Shown here: positions 10,201 through 20,266 of the stretch, in pieces
Numbering within the stretch: position 1 is the stretch's first letter
How the letters are laid out: each line of letters opens with the position of its first letter
Assembly: GCF_902459465.1 (NCBI RefSeq)
Contig: NC_047062.1
Location: 33,040,673 to 33,104,672 of the forward strand
Reading direction: 5' to 3'
Length of the DNA: 64,000 nucleotides
From: Asterias rubens
Taxonomy: Eukaryota > Echinodermata > Asteroidea > Forcipulatida > Asteriidae
Notes under the pieces: generated by a model
Databases searched by the model: none
What the model was told of the DNA's origin: nothing
What the model saw: only the letters and a program-made list of their open reading frames with translations
Position numbers and translations under genes: made by a program

Positions 10201-13025
10201 TGTTGCCAAATATGTCGTGCACCAAACTAAGAACCATCTCTCACAGGTGCCCATTTACTCCTGGGTGAAGCGATTATAGTTTAGTGTCTTGCTCAAGGAC
10301 ACATTTTAAACCTCTTCAAAACTCTTTTCAAAAGGATACATTCATTCTTCTCAAAGTAGATATTGGAAATCTGTGTAGATAAAAAGAAGAAAATAGAATT
10401 ATCTGTTGCAAATAATTTACCAACCAAAAGGAATGGTGGTTTAAATGCAAAAGATAGTTAATGGCCTGAGGTTTCAACTCTAGCAGAGTCTTTCTCGAAC
10501 ACTGATGTACATTGATGTTCCGAATGCTTCCTTGTTGGATTGTTCTGAATGTTGATCAAGCAAAGAAAGCCAGTGTACAGGCAGGCTCAAAAACAGTCAC
10601 AGTGGCACTTGTCATTGATGTTCTTGTGGCGTGTCATGGGCGAATTTTTTCCCGTTTTTGCTTATGCAAATCGCCTGACACCCAAGGCCGGAAGGCCACT
10701 TCAAGGTGTGGGCTACAACTATTTTTTCCAGAGGCCATTGCCACCTACTCCTAGGGCTGAAACAGGGTTACCCCTTTTACAGTCCATACGAATGTAGGCT
10801 TGGGTATCATCAATTCGAAGTCTGGCCAGTAGAGCAGAAAGCACTACCTCCCCAATTTTATGTAGCAAGTGTCACGACCGGGATTTGAACCCACACCCTG
10901 CTGATCAAACACCAGTGCTTGAATCCAGTGCTCTGAACCGCTCGGCCATGACACTGCCACAGTTGATAAGAGCACCAGACTCAAACCAGACTCAAACTCT
11001 GGTGTTTCTGTTCAGCAGAGTGTGTGTTTCGAGTCCCAGTTGTGACACTTGTGTCCTTAAGCAAGACACTTGACTTTTAAAGCTGTGTCCTTTGTATGGG
11101 ACGTAAAGTAATTGGTCACTTGTGTTGTGTAACACACATAAAAGAACCAAGTACACTTAACATAAAGAGAAGGGGTTTCGCCCTGGGGTTTCTGGTCTGA
11201 TCGGCAGCATATTGTGGCAGCACATGTTTACCTGGGGCTCTACAGTCATTCACAGAAAAGTACATGTAGTACAAAGTGCTTTTCTGGAAAAAATATTTAG
11301 ATCATTAGTTTTGTTGTATTTGTTTCGTACCTCATGAAGACATAGTGGAAGATCTGTGAATGCTTCACTCTCTGTAAGACCCGTTATAGCTGCAAGGAAG
11401 CTCTGAAGAGCCTCATCTACCTTGTCGTCTTCCTCTCGGAGCTTCAAACCTTTCTTGTATAAAGAGACTCTCTGAAGTTTCTTCAGGTTCTGTGGACTGT
11501 CATCTGTTGGATCTTCTTGAGCTGTGGAGAGTTGAGAATTTTTGTTTAAATGTATTTTAATGCAAGTTCACCACAAACAAGGCTAAAAGCCACTCTTTGT
11601 AAGGGGCTACAAGAAGAACAACTTTTAAATGCGAAAAAAAAGTAATAGTTACAATGTACGATCAATGTACAGAATTGGATTTTAGAGAAGAAATTTCACT
11701 AGCCAGCCATGTATCGTGGCAGGCTAGACTAACAATAACATCACATTACATTTTATCCGAAAGAAATGTGGTTGAACACATTTTTTAAAAGAAAAATAAT
11801 ATTGAATTTAGAATTTCGTTTTGTAACATGAGTAAAAAATTTAACAGGACGAGAGCTGAGAAATAAATTACACTTGAAGACTGAGTTGTTCCTACCAGGG
11901 ATGAGAATTGCCGAATGTGAAAATTTATAAACATGGCTTTTGGGCCTCAATTCCCCTTATTTAGACCTGGAACATCACCATTCACGAAGTATAAGGAACC
12001 TGTGAATTAACAGAAATACAAAGTTTGGTTTGGATACAATGTGGACTATTTCTCCCTTTGGTGACTGTTTTACCCCTTTCAAGAAAATTTGAAGACACAA
12101 GGTCAAGGAGGTATAGAAAAAAAAACAATTTCAGGAAAACTCCAAACCAAATGCATTTTACACTCTTTAGTTATTTACCTGAAGGCTCCTTTGCTTCATC
12201 CTGCTCTACAGTTGGATCTTGTTCTGCTTCATTTTTGCTTTCCGCATTTGCATCCTTTCCTTCAGTGACATTCTGCTCCTCCTCATAACCTTCTAAGAAG
12301 CTTTCATCTTTGGCTCCATCTTGAGACGTTTCACCCAACTCTTCTACATCCTTAGCATCTTCAAGCTGTGCATCATTAGCCACACCCATTTCAGCATCCT
12401 CAGCTTCTCCCAACTCAGTAGATTCAGGTTTAAAAGTTTCAATATCCTCATCTTCTTCCATTTCTGTATATTCAGCCACGCCCGTTTCTGTATACTCATC
12501 CCCGCCTATTTCTGCATATTCAGCCCCACCCGTTTCTGCTTCTTCAGCCTCTCCTACTTCCGTGTATTCAAACCCATCCATTTCTTCAACACCGTCCTTT
12601 TCAGCATCCTCAGTCCCTCCTACATCTGTATACCCAGCCATGACCATCTCATCCTCCCCTAAATCATTCAGGGAAGGCACCTCAGATGAATCTTCAAGAT
12701 TCTCTGCCGCGATGTGACTTAAATCTTCCACAGGTTTCTCTTCATAGGGGTCGCTTGTTGGTTCTTTATCTGCCATTTCCATGTCTACTAGATTACTTTC
12801 TTCAGCCTGGTCATCCAAGATAAATCCACCAGTAACATCTGAAGCTGTGTTTGAGTTGTTGATGTTGACCTTTTCAAATGAGTCTTCTTCGTCAATCACA
12901 ATGTCATTGTCATCTTGGGAGGGTTTTGAAGACGCAGCAGGGTATGATGATGACGTTGTTGAAAGACTGAACATGTTATCACCTCCGGCTCCAAGGTCTG
13001 CAGCTTCATCGGGTTCAGGATCCAT
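4228..13025 (-). CDS. CNST: Consortin-like single-pass membrane trafficking protein, complete (10 exons, 619 aa)
   Basis: Vertebrate consortin is a trans-Golgi integral membrane protein that binds connexins and aids their delivery to the plasma membrane. Exons: 12179-13025, 11331-11521, 10340-10370, 9681-9767, 8964-9099, 7952-7982, 7033-7141, 5899-6025, 5306-5418, 4228-4415. All junctions are GT-AG and keep phase. Residues 1-282 are acidic, with an 8-residue repeat at 153-232. The core (about 290-480) matches consortin: LPLCLHE, then YEKAVHFIQAEKMYYETAL. A single membrane helix lies at about 561-585, followed by 33 residues ending YYLGSGRR, as in consortin's C-terminal anchor. The PP1-type RVxF motif that human consortin has before its helix is not evident. 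Two exons are only 31 nt. An AG upstream of the ATG suggests a spliced 5' leader. TPR-like alternatives (NASP, KIFBP) fit worse. Confidence 0.85.
4455..4620. repeat. Fragment of the TTAA MITE family overlapping CNST's terminal intron
   Basis: Shares TTGGTGTATCACAAC, ATAAAATAACAAACCTGTGA and GGCTCAATCGGTCATC with the left half of the full-length copies (for example 45850-46238), but lacks a recognisable right end. Truncated copy. Confidence 0.6.
4890..4963 (-). repeat. tRNA-like SINE head (family A)
   Basis: On the minus strand the sequence reads GGTTGGTAGCTCAGTTGGTA (A box) and later GGTTCAAGTCCCACTCTGG (B box) with TGTTAATCTGGAGG between. The acceptor stem is not convincing, so a SINE head is preferred over a functional tRNA. 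A second, oppositely oriented head follows at 4998. Confidence 0.65.
4998..5056 (+). repeat. tRNA-like SINE head (family A), inverted partner
   Basis: The plus strand reads GGGCTAGATAGCCCAGTTGA then CACGTTAATCTGGAGGCTG, the same body as the copy at 4890-4963 but in the opposite orientation. The B box is degenerate. Confidence 0.5.
5085..5254. repeat. Palindromic element, TTTCACAAAG/ACTAGTCC family
   Basis: Begins CTATTTCACAAAACTCTTCC and ends GAGTCCTAACTCTTTGTGAAAT, giving inverted termini, with internal AGTCCTAA/TTAGGACT motifs and GCATGCAGACCTTAAG. The same internal motif occurs in inverse order in the copy at 58825. Confidence 0.75.
5704..5763 (-). repeat. tRNA-like SINE head (family A), third copy
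   Basis: The minus strand reads CTTGGTAGCTCAATTGTTAA and TTTGTTAATCTGGATGCTGG, closely matching 4890-4963. Confidence 0.55.
6286..6434. repeat. Palindromic element, TTTCACAAAG/ACTAGTCC family
   Basis: Starts GGGGTCGATTTCACAAAG and ends CTTTGTGAAATCTACCCC. The inside alternates TTAGGACTAGTCCTAA and related palindromes. About 150 bp, no coding content. Confidence 0.8.
6493..6910. mobile_element. CpG-rich foldback MITE with GGGTGCGTTCCACTC termini
   Basis: The left end GGGGTGCGTTCCACTCCCGC and right end GCGAGTGGAACGTACCCC are inverted. Inside are CpG-rich arms (GTTCGCGTAAACGTTG; GTTCGCGTAAAGTTGCC) and an AT-rich centre. About 418 bp with no open frame of note. Short frames here merely read through the element. 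Confidence 0.7.
7195..7550. repeat. Interspersed repeat fragment in CNST intron
   Basis: Begins near TAAATAATAATAACTTGTTC, a motif resembling the start of the repeat at 8100, followed by phrases typical of degraded non-coding repeats. No splice-bounded frame. Confidence 0.35.
8100..8590. repeat. Interspersed repeat, possibly non-LTR 3' end
   Basis: Starts in an AATAATAATAAT tract, then GCTTATATAGCGAATTTCAG, ACAATGCGCTTTAC and, further in, AGAGTTCCAAAGGGTGGGTG and GACCATGGACAGCATTGAAA. I recall similar sequence as a dispersed repeat in other deuterostomes, but the family cannot be named here. Confidence 0.45.
9866..9970. repeat. Foldback with GGGGGTAAAA...TTTTGACCCCC arms
   Basis: The left arm GTCGCTTTGGGGGTAAAAAC and ATGGTACATG pair with the right arm CATTGTGTACCATC and TTTTGACCCCCAAGTGCG. 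Imperfect hairpin within a CNST intron. Confidence 0.6.
10640..10955 (-). repeat. tRNA-headed SINE (family B), near full length
   Basis: Read on the minus strand: a head with TGGCCGAGCGGTTCAGAGCA (A box, Ser/Leu type) and GTGGGTTCAAATCCCGGTCG (B box), then a body with GGGGAGGTAGTGCTTTCTGC, CTGGCCAGACTTC and GTAACCCTGTTTCAGCCC. The body recurs at 43020-43145. Confidence 0.75.
10957..11235 (+). repeat. tRNA-headed SINE (family B), head-to-head with the previous copy
   Basis: Head GATAAGAGCACCAGACTCAA with B box TTTCGAGTCCCAGTTGTGAC, then TTGTGTCCTTAAGCAAGACA, AAAAGAACCAAGTACACTTA and GAGAAGGGGTTTCGCCCTGG. A short internal duplication (CCAGACTCAAA twice) lies in the anticodon arm region. The tail body is shared with 38140 and, inverted, 23985. 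Confidence 0.75.
12330..12569 (-). repeat. 24-bp coding minisatellite in CNST exon 1
   Basis: Encodes residues 153-232, ten tandem units of 8 residues with consensus EYTExGxA: EYTEVGEA, EEAETGGA, EYAEIGGD, EYTETGVA, EYTEMEED and so on. Two weaker units precede it at residues 131-146. The unit is exactly eight codons, so copy-number change keeps frame. Confidence 0.85.
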
Positions 13026-13765
13026 GTCTTAGGACTATAAAGAAATTGATAAATACTTGTCATTTTGTCACTTCAGAACTCCTTGCACTAAAAAGCTTGC
13101 AAAGCAATAGTCTAAAATAATTGCAACTACAGCACATAGTTTAAGTGTCCTTCTAGCCACCCGGTATGTGGACCTCCAGTGGAGGGCCATAATGAATGAC
13201 CATGAGCAGTAGCTAGTACTAAGTAGAATAGAAAGCACTCCCAGGGATAATTGCTTTTTGATTACAAAGGAGTTGATGGTTCTTCAAAATGTTTGATGTT
13301 TGAATTAAAGTATTAGGGGGCCTATGATGGGAATTCTTCAAAACTGTCTCAATGGTAGTCTGAAATAAAGCATGATAAATTTGTTGTGCTGTGTAAAAAA
13401 AAGCTTCCGAACTTGACAACCATGCAATCTCAACTAACTAACTAATGCTAAAAAATCTAATTCTAATGCTACATTGCAAGACTTAAAATTGAAATATTTG
13501 CAGAAAGATAAAAAGCCTCTGCCTACTATAAAGATTAACCTCCCCCTCCAGTAAACACATTCTCTAAAAAGTCAAATTTACTACCTTAAATTACGGATTT
13601 GGCGCGTTGTAACCAAAATACCGATGCTCAGCTTTCTGATATTGACTGGACAAATTATAACTCAGGAGGGCGCTGTGTATTCACGCGTAGCGCGCGTGAA
13701 CTACACGTGAAAATAACCTGATGTTTATCTAGAAACGAGTAGATCAGTACGTGTACGTTCTCAGT

Positions 13766-13814
13766 ATGCTAATCCAGTGCACTTTACTAATAGCACTCAT
13801 CAGCAAGCATTCAG
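13766..13814 (+). CDS. Possible signal-peptide first exon of an unidentified plus-strand gene
   Basis: ATG opens 16 codons, MLIQCTLLIALISKHS, ending exactly at a consensus donor CAG|GTAAGG (phase 1). The sequence is hydrophobic in the manner of a signal peptide. It lies just upstream of, and divergent from, CNST. No downstream partner exon was identified, so this may be chance. Confidence 0.25.
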
Positions 13815-14079
13815 GTAAGGGCAGTTAAATTCGTTTTGCTTCTTTGATCTAAAAAATTTAAGATTACAGTTAAATTAATTAAGTTAAACAGTAACTGTAC
13901 GAAGAATCTGAAGAAGAAAGAGGTAGAAATTGTGGGCGTGCATGAATATTATAATTATAGTGTTGTATTGAATGATAGCTCGTTTTGTAATGCAATTCTG
14001 TAGTGTAAGGGGGGGGGGGGGGTGTTGAGTACGAGTAGTGCACAGAGTCAGCTAGCCATTCCTGTCCTTGCTCATAATT

Positions 14080-14140
14080 AGCTCCACTTGTGTGGCCAAG
14101 AATAGCTGAATCAGCTATCCTTGGCCACACAAGTGGGGCT
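14080..14140. repeat. Near-perfect inverted repeat, about 30-bp arms
   Basis: AGCTCCACTTGTGTGGCCAA is followed, after a minimal loop at TAGCTGAATCAGCTA, by TTGGCCACACAAGTGGGGCT. Only a few mismatches across the arms, so a stable hairpin is expected. Confidence 0.8.
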
Positions 14141-14223
14141 AGCTCATAATATAAATGGTTAGGCCTTCTCTGTAGTCTTACCCTTATGCTTTGTATTTAA
14201 CGGCTACACTTTCTTGCCCAAAT

Positions 14224-14402
14224 TCTACTCGTATCCTAGACCTAGTGGGTAGTGTAGAACTATGAGATGACTGAGTTCTACACTAGGATAGGAGTAGAAT
14301 ATGACTCTTTTATGAGGCTTCGTTCCGCTATCGTATCGTCTCCCGTAACAGGAGCGTGAGACGATAGCGGAGCGAAACCTCATAGTTCTAGGACTAGGAG
14401 TA
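14224..14402. repeat. Nested inverted repeat with 27-bp inner stem
   Basis: Inner arms TATGAGGCTTCGTTCCGCTA and TAGCGGAGCGAAACCTCATA flank a short loop containing CGTCTC and its complement GAGACG. Outer arms TACTCGTATCCTAGACC and CTAGGACTAGGAGTA enclose it. Confidence 0.75.
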
Positions 14403-15327
14403 CCCAAATTCGAAACTTTCTTTGAGCTCTCTGTGGTGGGTGTTTGCAATCCTTCATCCATCTAATCCATTTAATCTGTCCATCGAGGTGTGTAGTTCTC
14501 GATCTCCAGATCACATTATAAAAATGTACGTAGTCTGTTGTAGGAGGCTAGGCCTCCCTGCTGAACAGCAAACTTAATCTTCACTTGCATTTACAATGAA
14601 GCATCTCTGTCTTTGCTTCCAGGGCAGTTTCTAACAATAACATACTGGTACTGTAGTCTGGTTACTAGGTAGTAAGCCTAAAATATTGCTTCTTCATGGA
14701 GCTTTGTCAAAAAGTAGTTCAAGTTGTACTGATGTGTTAGTTATAAGTTGTGATTAGTCTATAATAACATAGTCCCAAGAACATGTCACGTTAAATGTAA
14801 TTTTTGTACACGATTTTTTGGCGAATTTTCAAATCATCACATCTGGACAAATTCAACATTTAGTAAGCCCTGTTATGTGTCATAGTAATTCCACAAATGT
14901 AAGGAATAAAATGAGGTATGTTGGAGTAGTATAGGACTTTTTTAAATGGGAGAACATTGCAATCAAACTACCACGCATTTTGCGACCTTTGAAAACGTAG
15001 CGTTTAAGACATGTATTGAAGGTGGGCTGTAAGTAATGGTGACAGTGATGAGACCGATGTTAAAAGCGGAGCCATTAACAGCTCAACAAGGTGGGCTAGG
15101 GACTACATATCGGTCTTTGATCGTTTACTTTGTAATGATCATCACAAGGACTGAACCTCAACCTATCTAGTATCTGTCTGCTGTTTCATCATCAGTGTTT
15201 GTCCAACATACAAATAATCATTGTAAGGAACACGCGTATGCCAGCCGCAGTACGGAACAATGAGGATCCGGCAAAAACTCCAAATTCATCTCATCTCTGT
15301 CTTAGACACAACTAGACTGACTTCAGG

Positions 15328-15524
15328 GCCCAATTTCATTGAGCTGCCTAAGCAGAAAACATTGCTTAAAACATTTCCGCTGAGAAATAACATGATACCA
15401 GTCACAAATTATATGTATGTGACAAAACAGTTAGGCAGGTAACCTTAATTCTTGTAAGCAGAATTGTGTTGTGCTTAGCGTCTTTTTGAGCTTAAGCAGC
15501 TCTATGAAATTGGACCCGGGGTTG
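15328..15524. repeat. Palindromic element with GGGCCCAATTTCATTGAGCT ends
   Basis: The left end AGGGCCCAATTTCATTGAGC and right end GCTCTATGAAATTGGACCCG are inverted. The interior has GCTTAAAAC and GCTTAAGCAG motifs. Truncated relatives lie near 3470, 34475 and 52330. Confidence 0.7.
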
Positions 15525-15799
15525 GTCAACCACACCCTTCTCCCCCAAACCTATCAAATAGTTTGATGTTCCTAATCCTTTGTGCAAATCATTTGTATTC
15601 TCTATACCAATCCCTTCCAGAACTCCATAATTGATTGAAAAGAACCGAGTCACACTGGTAAAATCATTTACATCTTAATATATGGAGGTCATAGAGGTCA
15701 TGACCTCTGTTGCTAATGGCCTCTGTTGCTCCTGGTCTTGGCCTTGGTGCCCCTTCAAAGTGCCCAAAGTGCTCAAAGCACTTCGTGGTGTAATAGATG

Positions 15800-15875
15800 T
15801 TAAATTTGCATCGGGGATAAAGAATATTAATTTTGGTTTTTACCCATACACCGATGTGTGTTAGCACTTCGTGGT
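15800..15875 (-). repeat. SINE tail fragment (family C)
   Basis: The minus strand reads GTGCTAACACACATCGGTGT, ATGGGTAAAAACC and TTCTTTATCCCCGATGC, identical in order to the tail of the full SINE at 32938-33213. Confidence 0.65.
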
Positions 15876-16661
15876 GCTTTTTATTCATGGGGAAAGACTG
15901 GTTGATGAATTTTCATGACAAAGAGCAATGGTTAGTTAAATTCAAATGAGGGTGAACACTGACAAAGTTTGATTGGCTCATCTCATTGAATTTGTTTATC
16001 AATACTGGTAGTAGTCGTTTACTTTGGCACACCCAAGCCAAAAGTTTGACTCCAAACTGTCTTCCAAGACCCAATAATGAAAAGAATAAAAGTGATGCAA
16101 GACCTACTACAAATTCTAGAAGAAAATATATTTTAAAAACCTCATTACAAAAAAAGTCTGTGGAGTATCAGAACATTTTGTTGCAAGAGGCGTATAAGTA
16201 TTCAAAAAATCAATTGAGTCAAGTGACATTTACCATTTGTTGTCCCAGAAAAAAACATAGAAAGGTCTCCCATCTAACTACTGACCACAGTCAATGGTGC
16301 TCAACTTGGCAGTTTCACACCTAGCTCTTCCATTCAGCTAGTTTATCTCTGATTGGTAAATATAGAAACACATTAAATTTTGGATTCTGTCAAGTATCTA
16401 CATAGTACTTAAAACAAAAACCTGATACATTTTCACCTTAATTTTTCTAAGAAGTGTATAATAAATAATACATTGTCATAACATTGTATTGACCCCCCCC
16501 CCCCCACTTCACAATAATAAAGAAAATCTACTTAAACAATAAAAACACAAATAAAATGTACATAGAATGCTAAACACAATTGAGCATCTACATTTATGTA
16601 ACAACATTCACAGTTCCCTTAAAAACGTGAACAAAATTTAATAAATTTTTCACAGTGTTCA

Positions 16662-16732
16662 GAGTGGGATTTGAACCTGTAACCTTTGGATCTGCATGCC
16701 GACGCTCAACCAACTGAGCTACTTTTTCCTAC
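16662..16732 (-). repeat. tRNA-like SINE head (Ala/Cys-like)
   Basis: The minus strand reads AAAGTAGCTCAGTTGGTTGA (A box), GTCGGCATGCAGATCC (anticodon arm) and CAGGTTCAAATCCCACTCTG (B box). The acceptor stem does not pair well, so it is called SINE-derived rather than a functional tRNA. Confidence 0.55.
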
Positions 16733-18306
16733 TTTGTTATCAATTGTTTGTTAACTTGATAACCTACTAGCCCCTTTTCAGTATTTCTGGAATAAAAAAC
16801 ATACAAGCCAATTAATTTCAATGTTTTCTTTTACCGACATTAGTACTTTTACTTCTCCTCGATAATGTCCGTAAGTCAGGATATGTATAATGCCATGGAA
16901 AAAAAATGGTCGTACTATATGCTTTTTATTATACAGATCTAACCAAATGCGGTTTGCCAAATGAATGCATATGCTATGGAAAAGTTAATGACAAGAATTA
17001 TTTTCTACAAAATTAATAATTAGTGCAAGCCATTAGTTAAATTTGATTATTTTTCATAATTGAAATTGTACAGAGCACTTTAAAACATGGTGTACTTACA
17101 CTGTGTGTCCGTAGCCTTGTGGTCTTAAGAGCCTTGTTGTCTAAGGTAGTGACGCACTACAGCATTTCTTATTCACAGTCAATTACTCTCCACTCTCTAC
17201 CTCTCCGATATTAATGCAATCAAAGATTCTAGTTTCCTCAACCCAATGAAAACTCCAGTCAAAAAATCACAATTAGCATAATGTACATTTAGTTACATTT
17301 CACCTACAGTCTGCCAGCACCCAGTGTTATTGTCCACAATAATTTCCATGTACGCATTAAGCTAGACATGCTAAAGTCTTTGCGGAGATAAGCCGAGTGT
17401 TGTCCTGTACTTGAAGTTCCTGCGTACATTTTTCAAATGTCATTATGTCTGTTAACTATTTTGGTCTGTGAGGCAGACCACTGCATTCCAAACCTGATTC
17501 AATTACATAGTGTGTGTTTCTAGACACGGCAGAATTCAATATTGAATTTTCTCAGAACTTGTGGTCATTATTGTTTGTGTTTTGAAGGGTTCTGAAGGAA
17601 AATGAAGGGACACTGTGAATTCTGTCATTTCCAATCCCGGAGGTGGGAGTGGGGGTGGACTATGTGGATTGGGTTTTTAAGTCCCTAACTGACTTCGTGG
17701 GTTTCCCTGGAACAATTCTCTGGGGTTTTGGTACCACAGTTGAAACTTAAATTTTGTCAATGTTGTCTTCTCACCTTGTATAGATGCCGAACAGGCTTCG
17801 ACAAGAATTATCATAGATGTAGAAATAAAAAACTAAAAGTGTCATAATATTAGGTCCACCATATTTCACATTAGCTTATTGTAAACCTACAGTTAATAAT
17901 TTTCACTTCATTTTAATATCTTGGGAATATAAGACTTCAACGATAACATTATGTTTACTGTGGTTTATTATTGTGCACCTGTGCTTATCTATAACTGTAT
18001 TCAGTTATACCTGTGTTTCGCTGTAAAGAAAATGCAACTCCTTCAGACAACACTGCAATACAGACATGATAAATGAATAATTACTGTTGATATAACCTTT
18101 ATAGACCTAACAAAACCACAGGTCATTGGTTTGTGGCCATTTGATTGGTTCACTGTGGGGGTGTGTTAAAGGCGTGTACCGGCAAGTGATTTGCATTTAT
18201 GCTGGCATTAAGCACAGAGCTCACTGTGCATACATGCACACTTACACGTACACACAAATAGAATCTCACTGAACGCTCATGCTGTAAAACCAGCTACTAA
18301 TTCCTG

Positions 18307-18368
18307 CTTTTATATACTCGTATGTGCTACAACAGGAAAGGTTTATGGACGGGAAGTGTCAGCTGCAG
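18307..18368 (+). promoter_or_regulatory. Candidate PC promoter and first leader exon
   Basis: A TATA-like TTTATATACTC at 18308 is followed about 60 bases later by a donor, GCTGCAG|GTATGTT. It lies upstream of the strongly supported leader exon at 20187 on the same strand. Assignment to PC is inference from position only. Confidence 0.25.
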
Positions 18369-18766
18369 GTATGTTATTTGAGCTTGGAAAATCTGCAGTG
18401 TCTAACTTATACAGTATACTGATATGATCTTGGTTGATTTGTTCAAACTATTTATTTCTTTATTGAGTTTCTACTGTGAGATTTTTGCTCATGATAACAG
18501 AAAAGGAAAGTTGTTTAAAAATTGACTTTTCATTGGCAGTTTGAAATTAATGAGTTATTGTGTTTACAAACGTTTTCTTGCTGAAAAATATTGAATTTAC
18601 TGAGCTGGATTCAAGTATGATATGCTACAAGAAAAACATAAAATCTTTGAGTATTGTGCATGTTACTACCTTTTAATGACAGTTAAACGACAGGGAAAGC
18701 TTGTTTTCTAAGAAGAAGATTGTCATTTTGAGTTAAATAAATTCATCTTGGTGCTGATGTAAATCA

Positions 18767-18793
18767 GATTAGATTAGATTAGATTAGATTTAT
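18767..18793. repeat. (ATTAG)n microsatellite
   Basis: Five tandem AGATT units followed by TATTTATTTGTCCACGTTAA, an arrangement often seen at the 3' end of non-LTR element copies. Confidence 0.7.
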
Positions 18794-20186
18794 TTATTTG
18801 TCCACGTTAAAAACATAGAAACTTGACATCCACTGGCCAAATACAATAATACACAAACAATATAAAAACAACAAAAATTACAAAATAAGTTAAGTTAGAA
18901 ATACAAAGCAACAACTGACCAAAAAAAATAATTAAAAAAATCTTACTAAATTGTATGAAAAAGTAATAAAAAAAACCATTGACATTGACAATAGTGTGAC
19001 CATACCTCCCTTCAACACAAGGACTACAAACAAAACATTGTAAACATATCCGGTAAAATGAACCATGAGGTTGGAGTTGACTTCTTTGATCTCCTAAGCT
19101 ACATGTTAAATTTGGATGTAAATATGAACCGCATTATCTTAATCTTTGATGACCTCTATAATAGTGCGCATTGCAAACAAACATACTACCAGCAGAATAT
19201 CAACAATCACATTATAGGTTTCAGAACCGGATTGATTGAAATGGATTGCAACACAAGATACCATGTCTTCAACGCTCAAGTAGCTTCGCCCACAGGTTGC
19301 AGTAGACTACCATGACTACATGTGTTAGACCTTGATGTATAATTGTAATTCCTATAAACGTTCATAGGGATGGTTTTAGTTTGTATTTGAGCACTCTCAA
19401 CCCTTATAATGCTGTGACCATGGCCTGCATGTAGAGGCCACTAACTACTAAACTGCACAATCACTGTGACTTGCACCATGAGTGGACAGTCATGAGAAAC
19501 TGCAAGACTTGCAGAAATATGCAATGAAATAAGACCCATGAATTTATAAACCAGCTTGTTGTACTCTTGAAGATATAAGATGCCACAGTTTATACTCAGC
19601 GAAAAACCCTGTCAAACAAAAACGGAAACTGTTTAGGTAGAGCAGATTATGATACAACAGCTCTGTGGGTAAAGGACAAAAGGTATTTCCGAAACCAGGG
19701 CTACAGTTTGGTCTCTAACCTTTTTTTTATGCTCTGTCACCACTTGTAAAATGACACTTTCAGCAGGGGGTTCAGAGAGGCTGATGGGGGACCATAGTAG
19801 AGCCAGAGCCAGAGTAAAACCAGGGTTTCTTAAAGGCCAATTCAATTATTGTGTCTACTGAGTATAAAGAGATACAATGTACACTGTTTACCAATGGAGG
19901 GTCACTGAACACTAAAGAAACAAATCCTGTCCCTAGTATGTAAACAACAACCTCAACTCCTGCTCCCCATGGTCCTACCCCAACTGAGTGGCCCAACTGG
20001 GTGAATATTGTGGGTTTAAAAAGTGGGCGTGTGCAGTGATTGCATCATTCCAATTGTAAACATAAACAGCTGCTGGGTCAAACTGTTTGTTGTTGTTGTT
20101 TCCCTGACAAGGCTTTATTGCTAATCAATGACCTTGACCCATTGAAATGATTGTAAAATATTGCTCTCTTTTTTTTCTCTATAAAG

Positions 20187-20266
20187 GTCTGGATTGTTGT
20201 TTTGGATAACAATTTTGGAGGTTTTAGATAAAATGGAAAACTGAAAGGTGGATGAGTTTATGAAAA
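20187..20266 (+). other. Candidate non-coding 5' leader exon of PC
   Basis: Preceded by a strong pyrimidine tract ending CTCTATAAAG and followed by a consensus donor GAAAA|GTAAGTATTTTTT. Its only ATGs open very short frames (ATG GAA AAC TGA; ATG AGT TTA TGA), fitting untranslated sequence. It would splice to the acceptor at 22646, where the coding exon's leader begins. Confidence 0.4.

Noticed and set aside
4228..13025. NASP or KIF-binding protein identity for the minus-strand acidic/TPR-like gene
   Set aside because: The acidic stretch and helices are superficially similar, but the C-terminal membrane anchor and the LPLCLHE to YEKAVHFIQ core fit consortin.
14009..14022. G homopolymer (and C homopolymer at 16493-16505) as functional quadruplex sites
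   Set aside because: Simple homopolymers outside any gene. Without further structure these are ordinary microsatellite runs and are often length errors.
15986..16324. 112-codon plus-strand frame
   Set aside because: No domain, low-complexity Lys/Ser/Thr composition, no splice context. Consistent with a random frame in AT-rich DNA.
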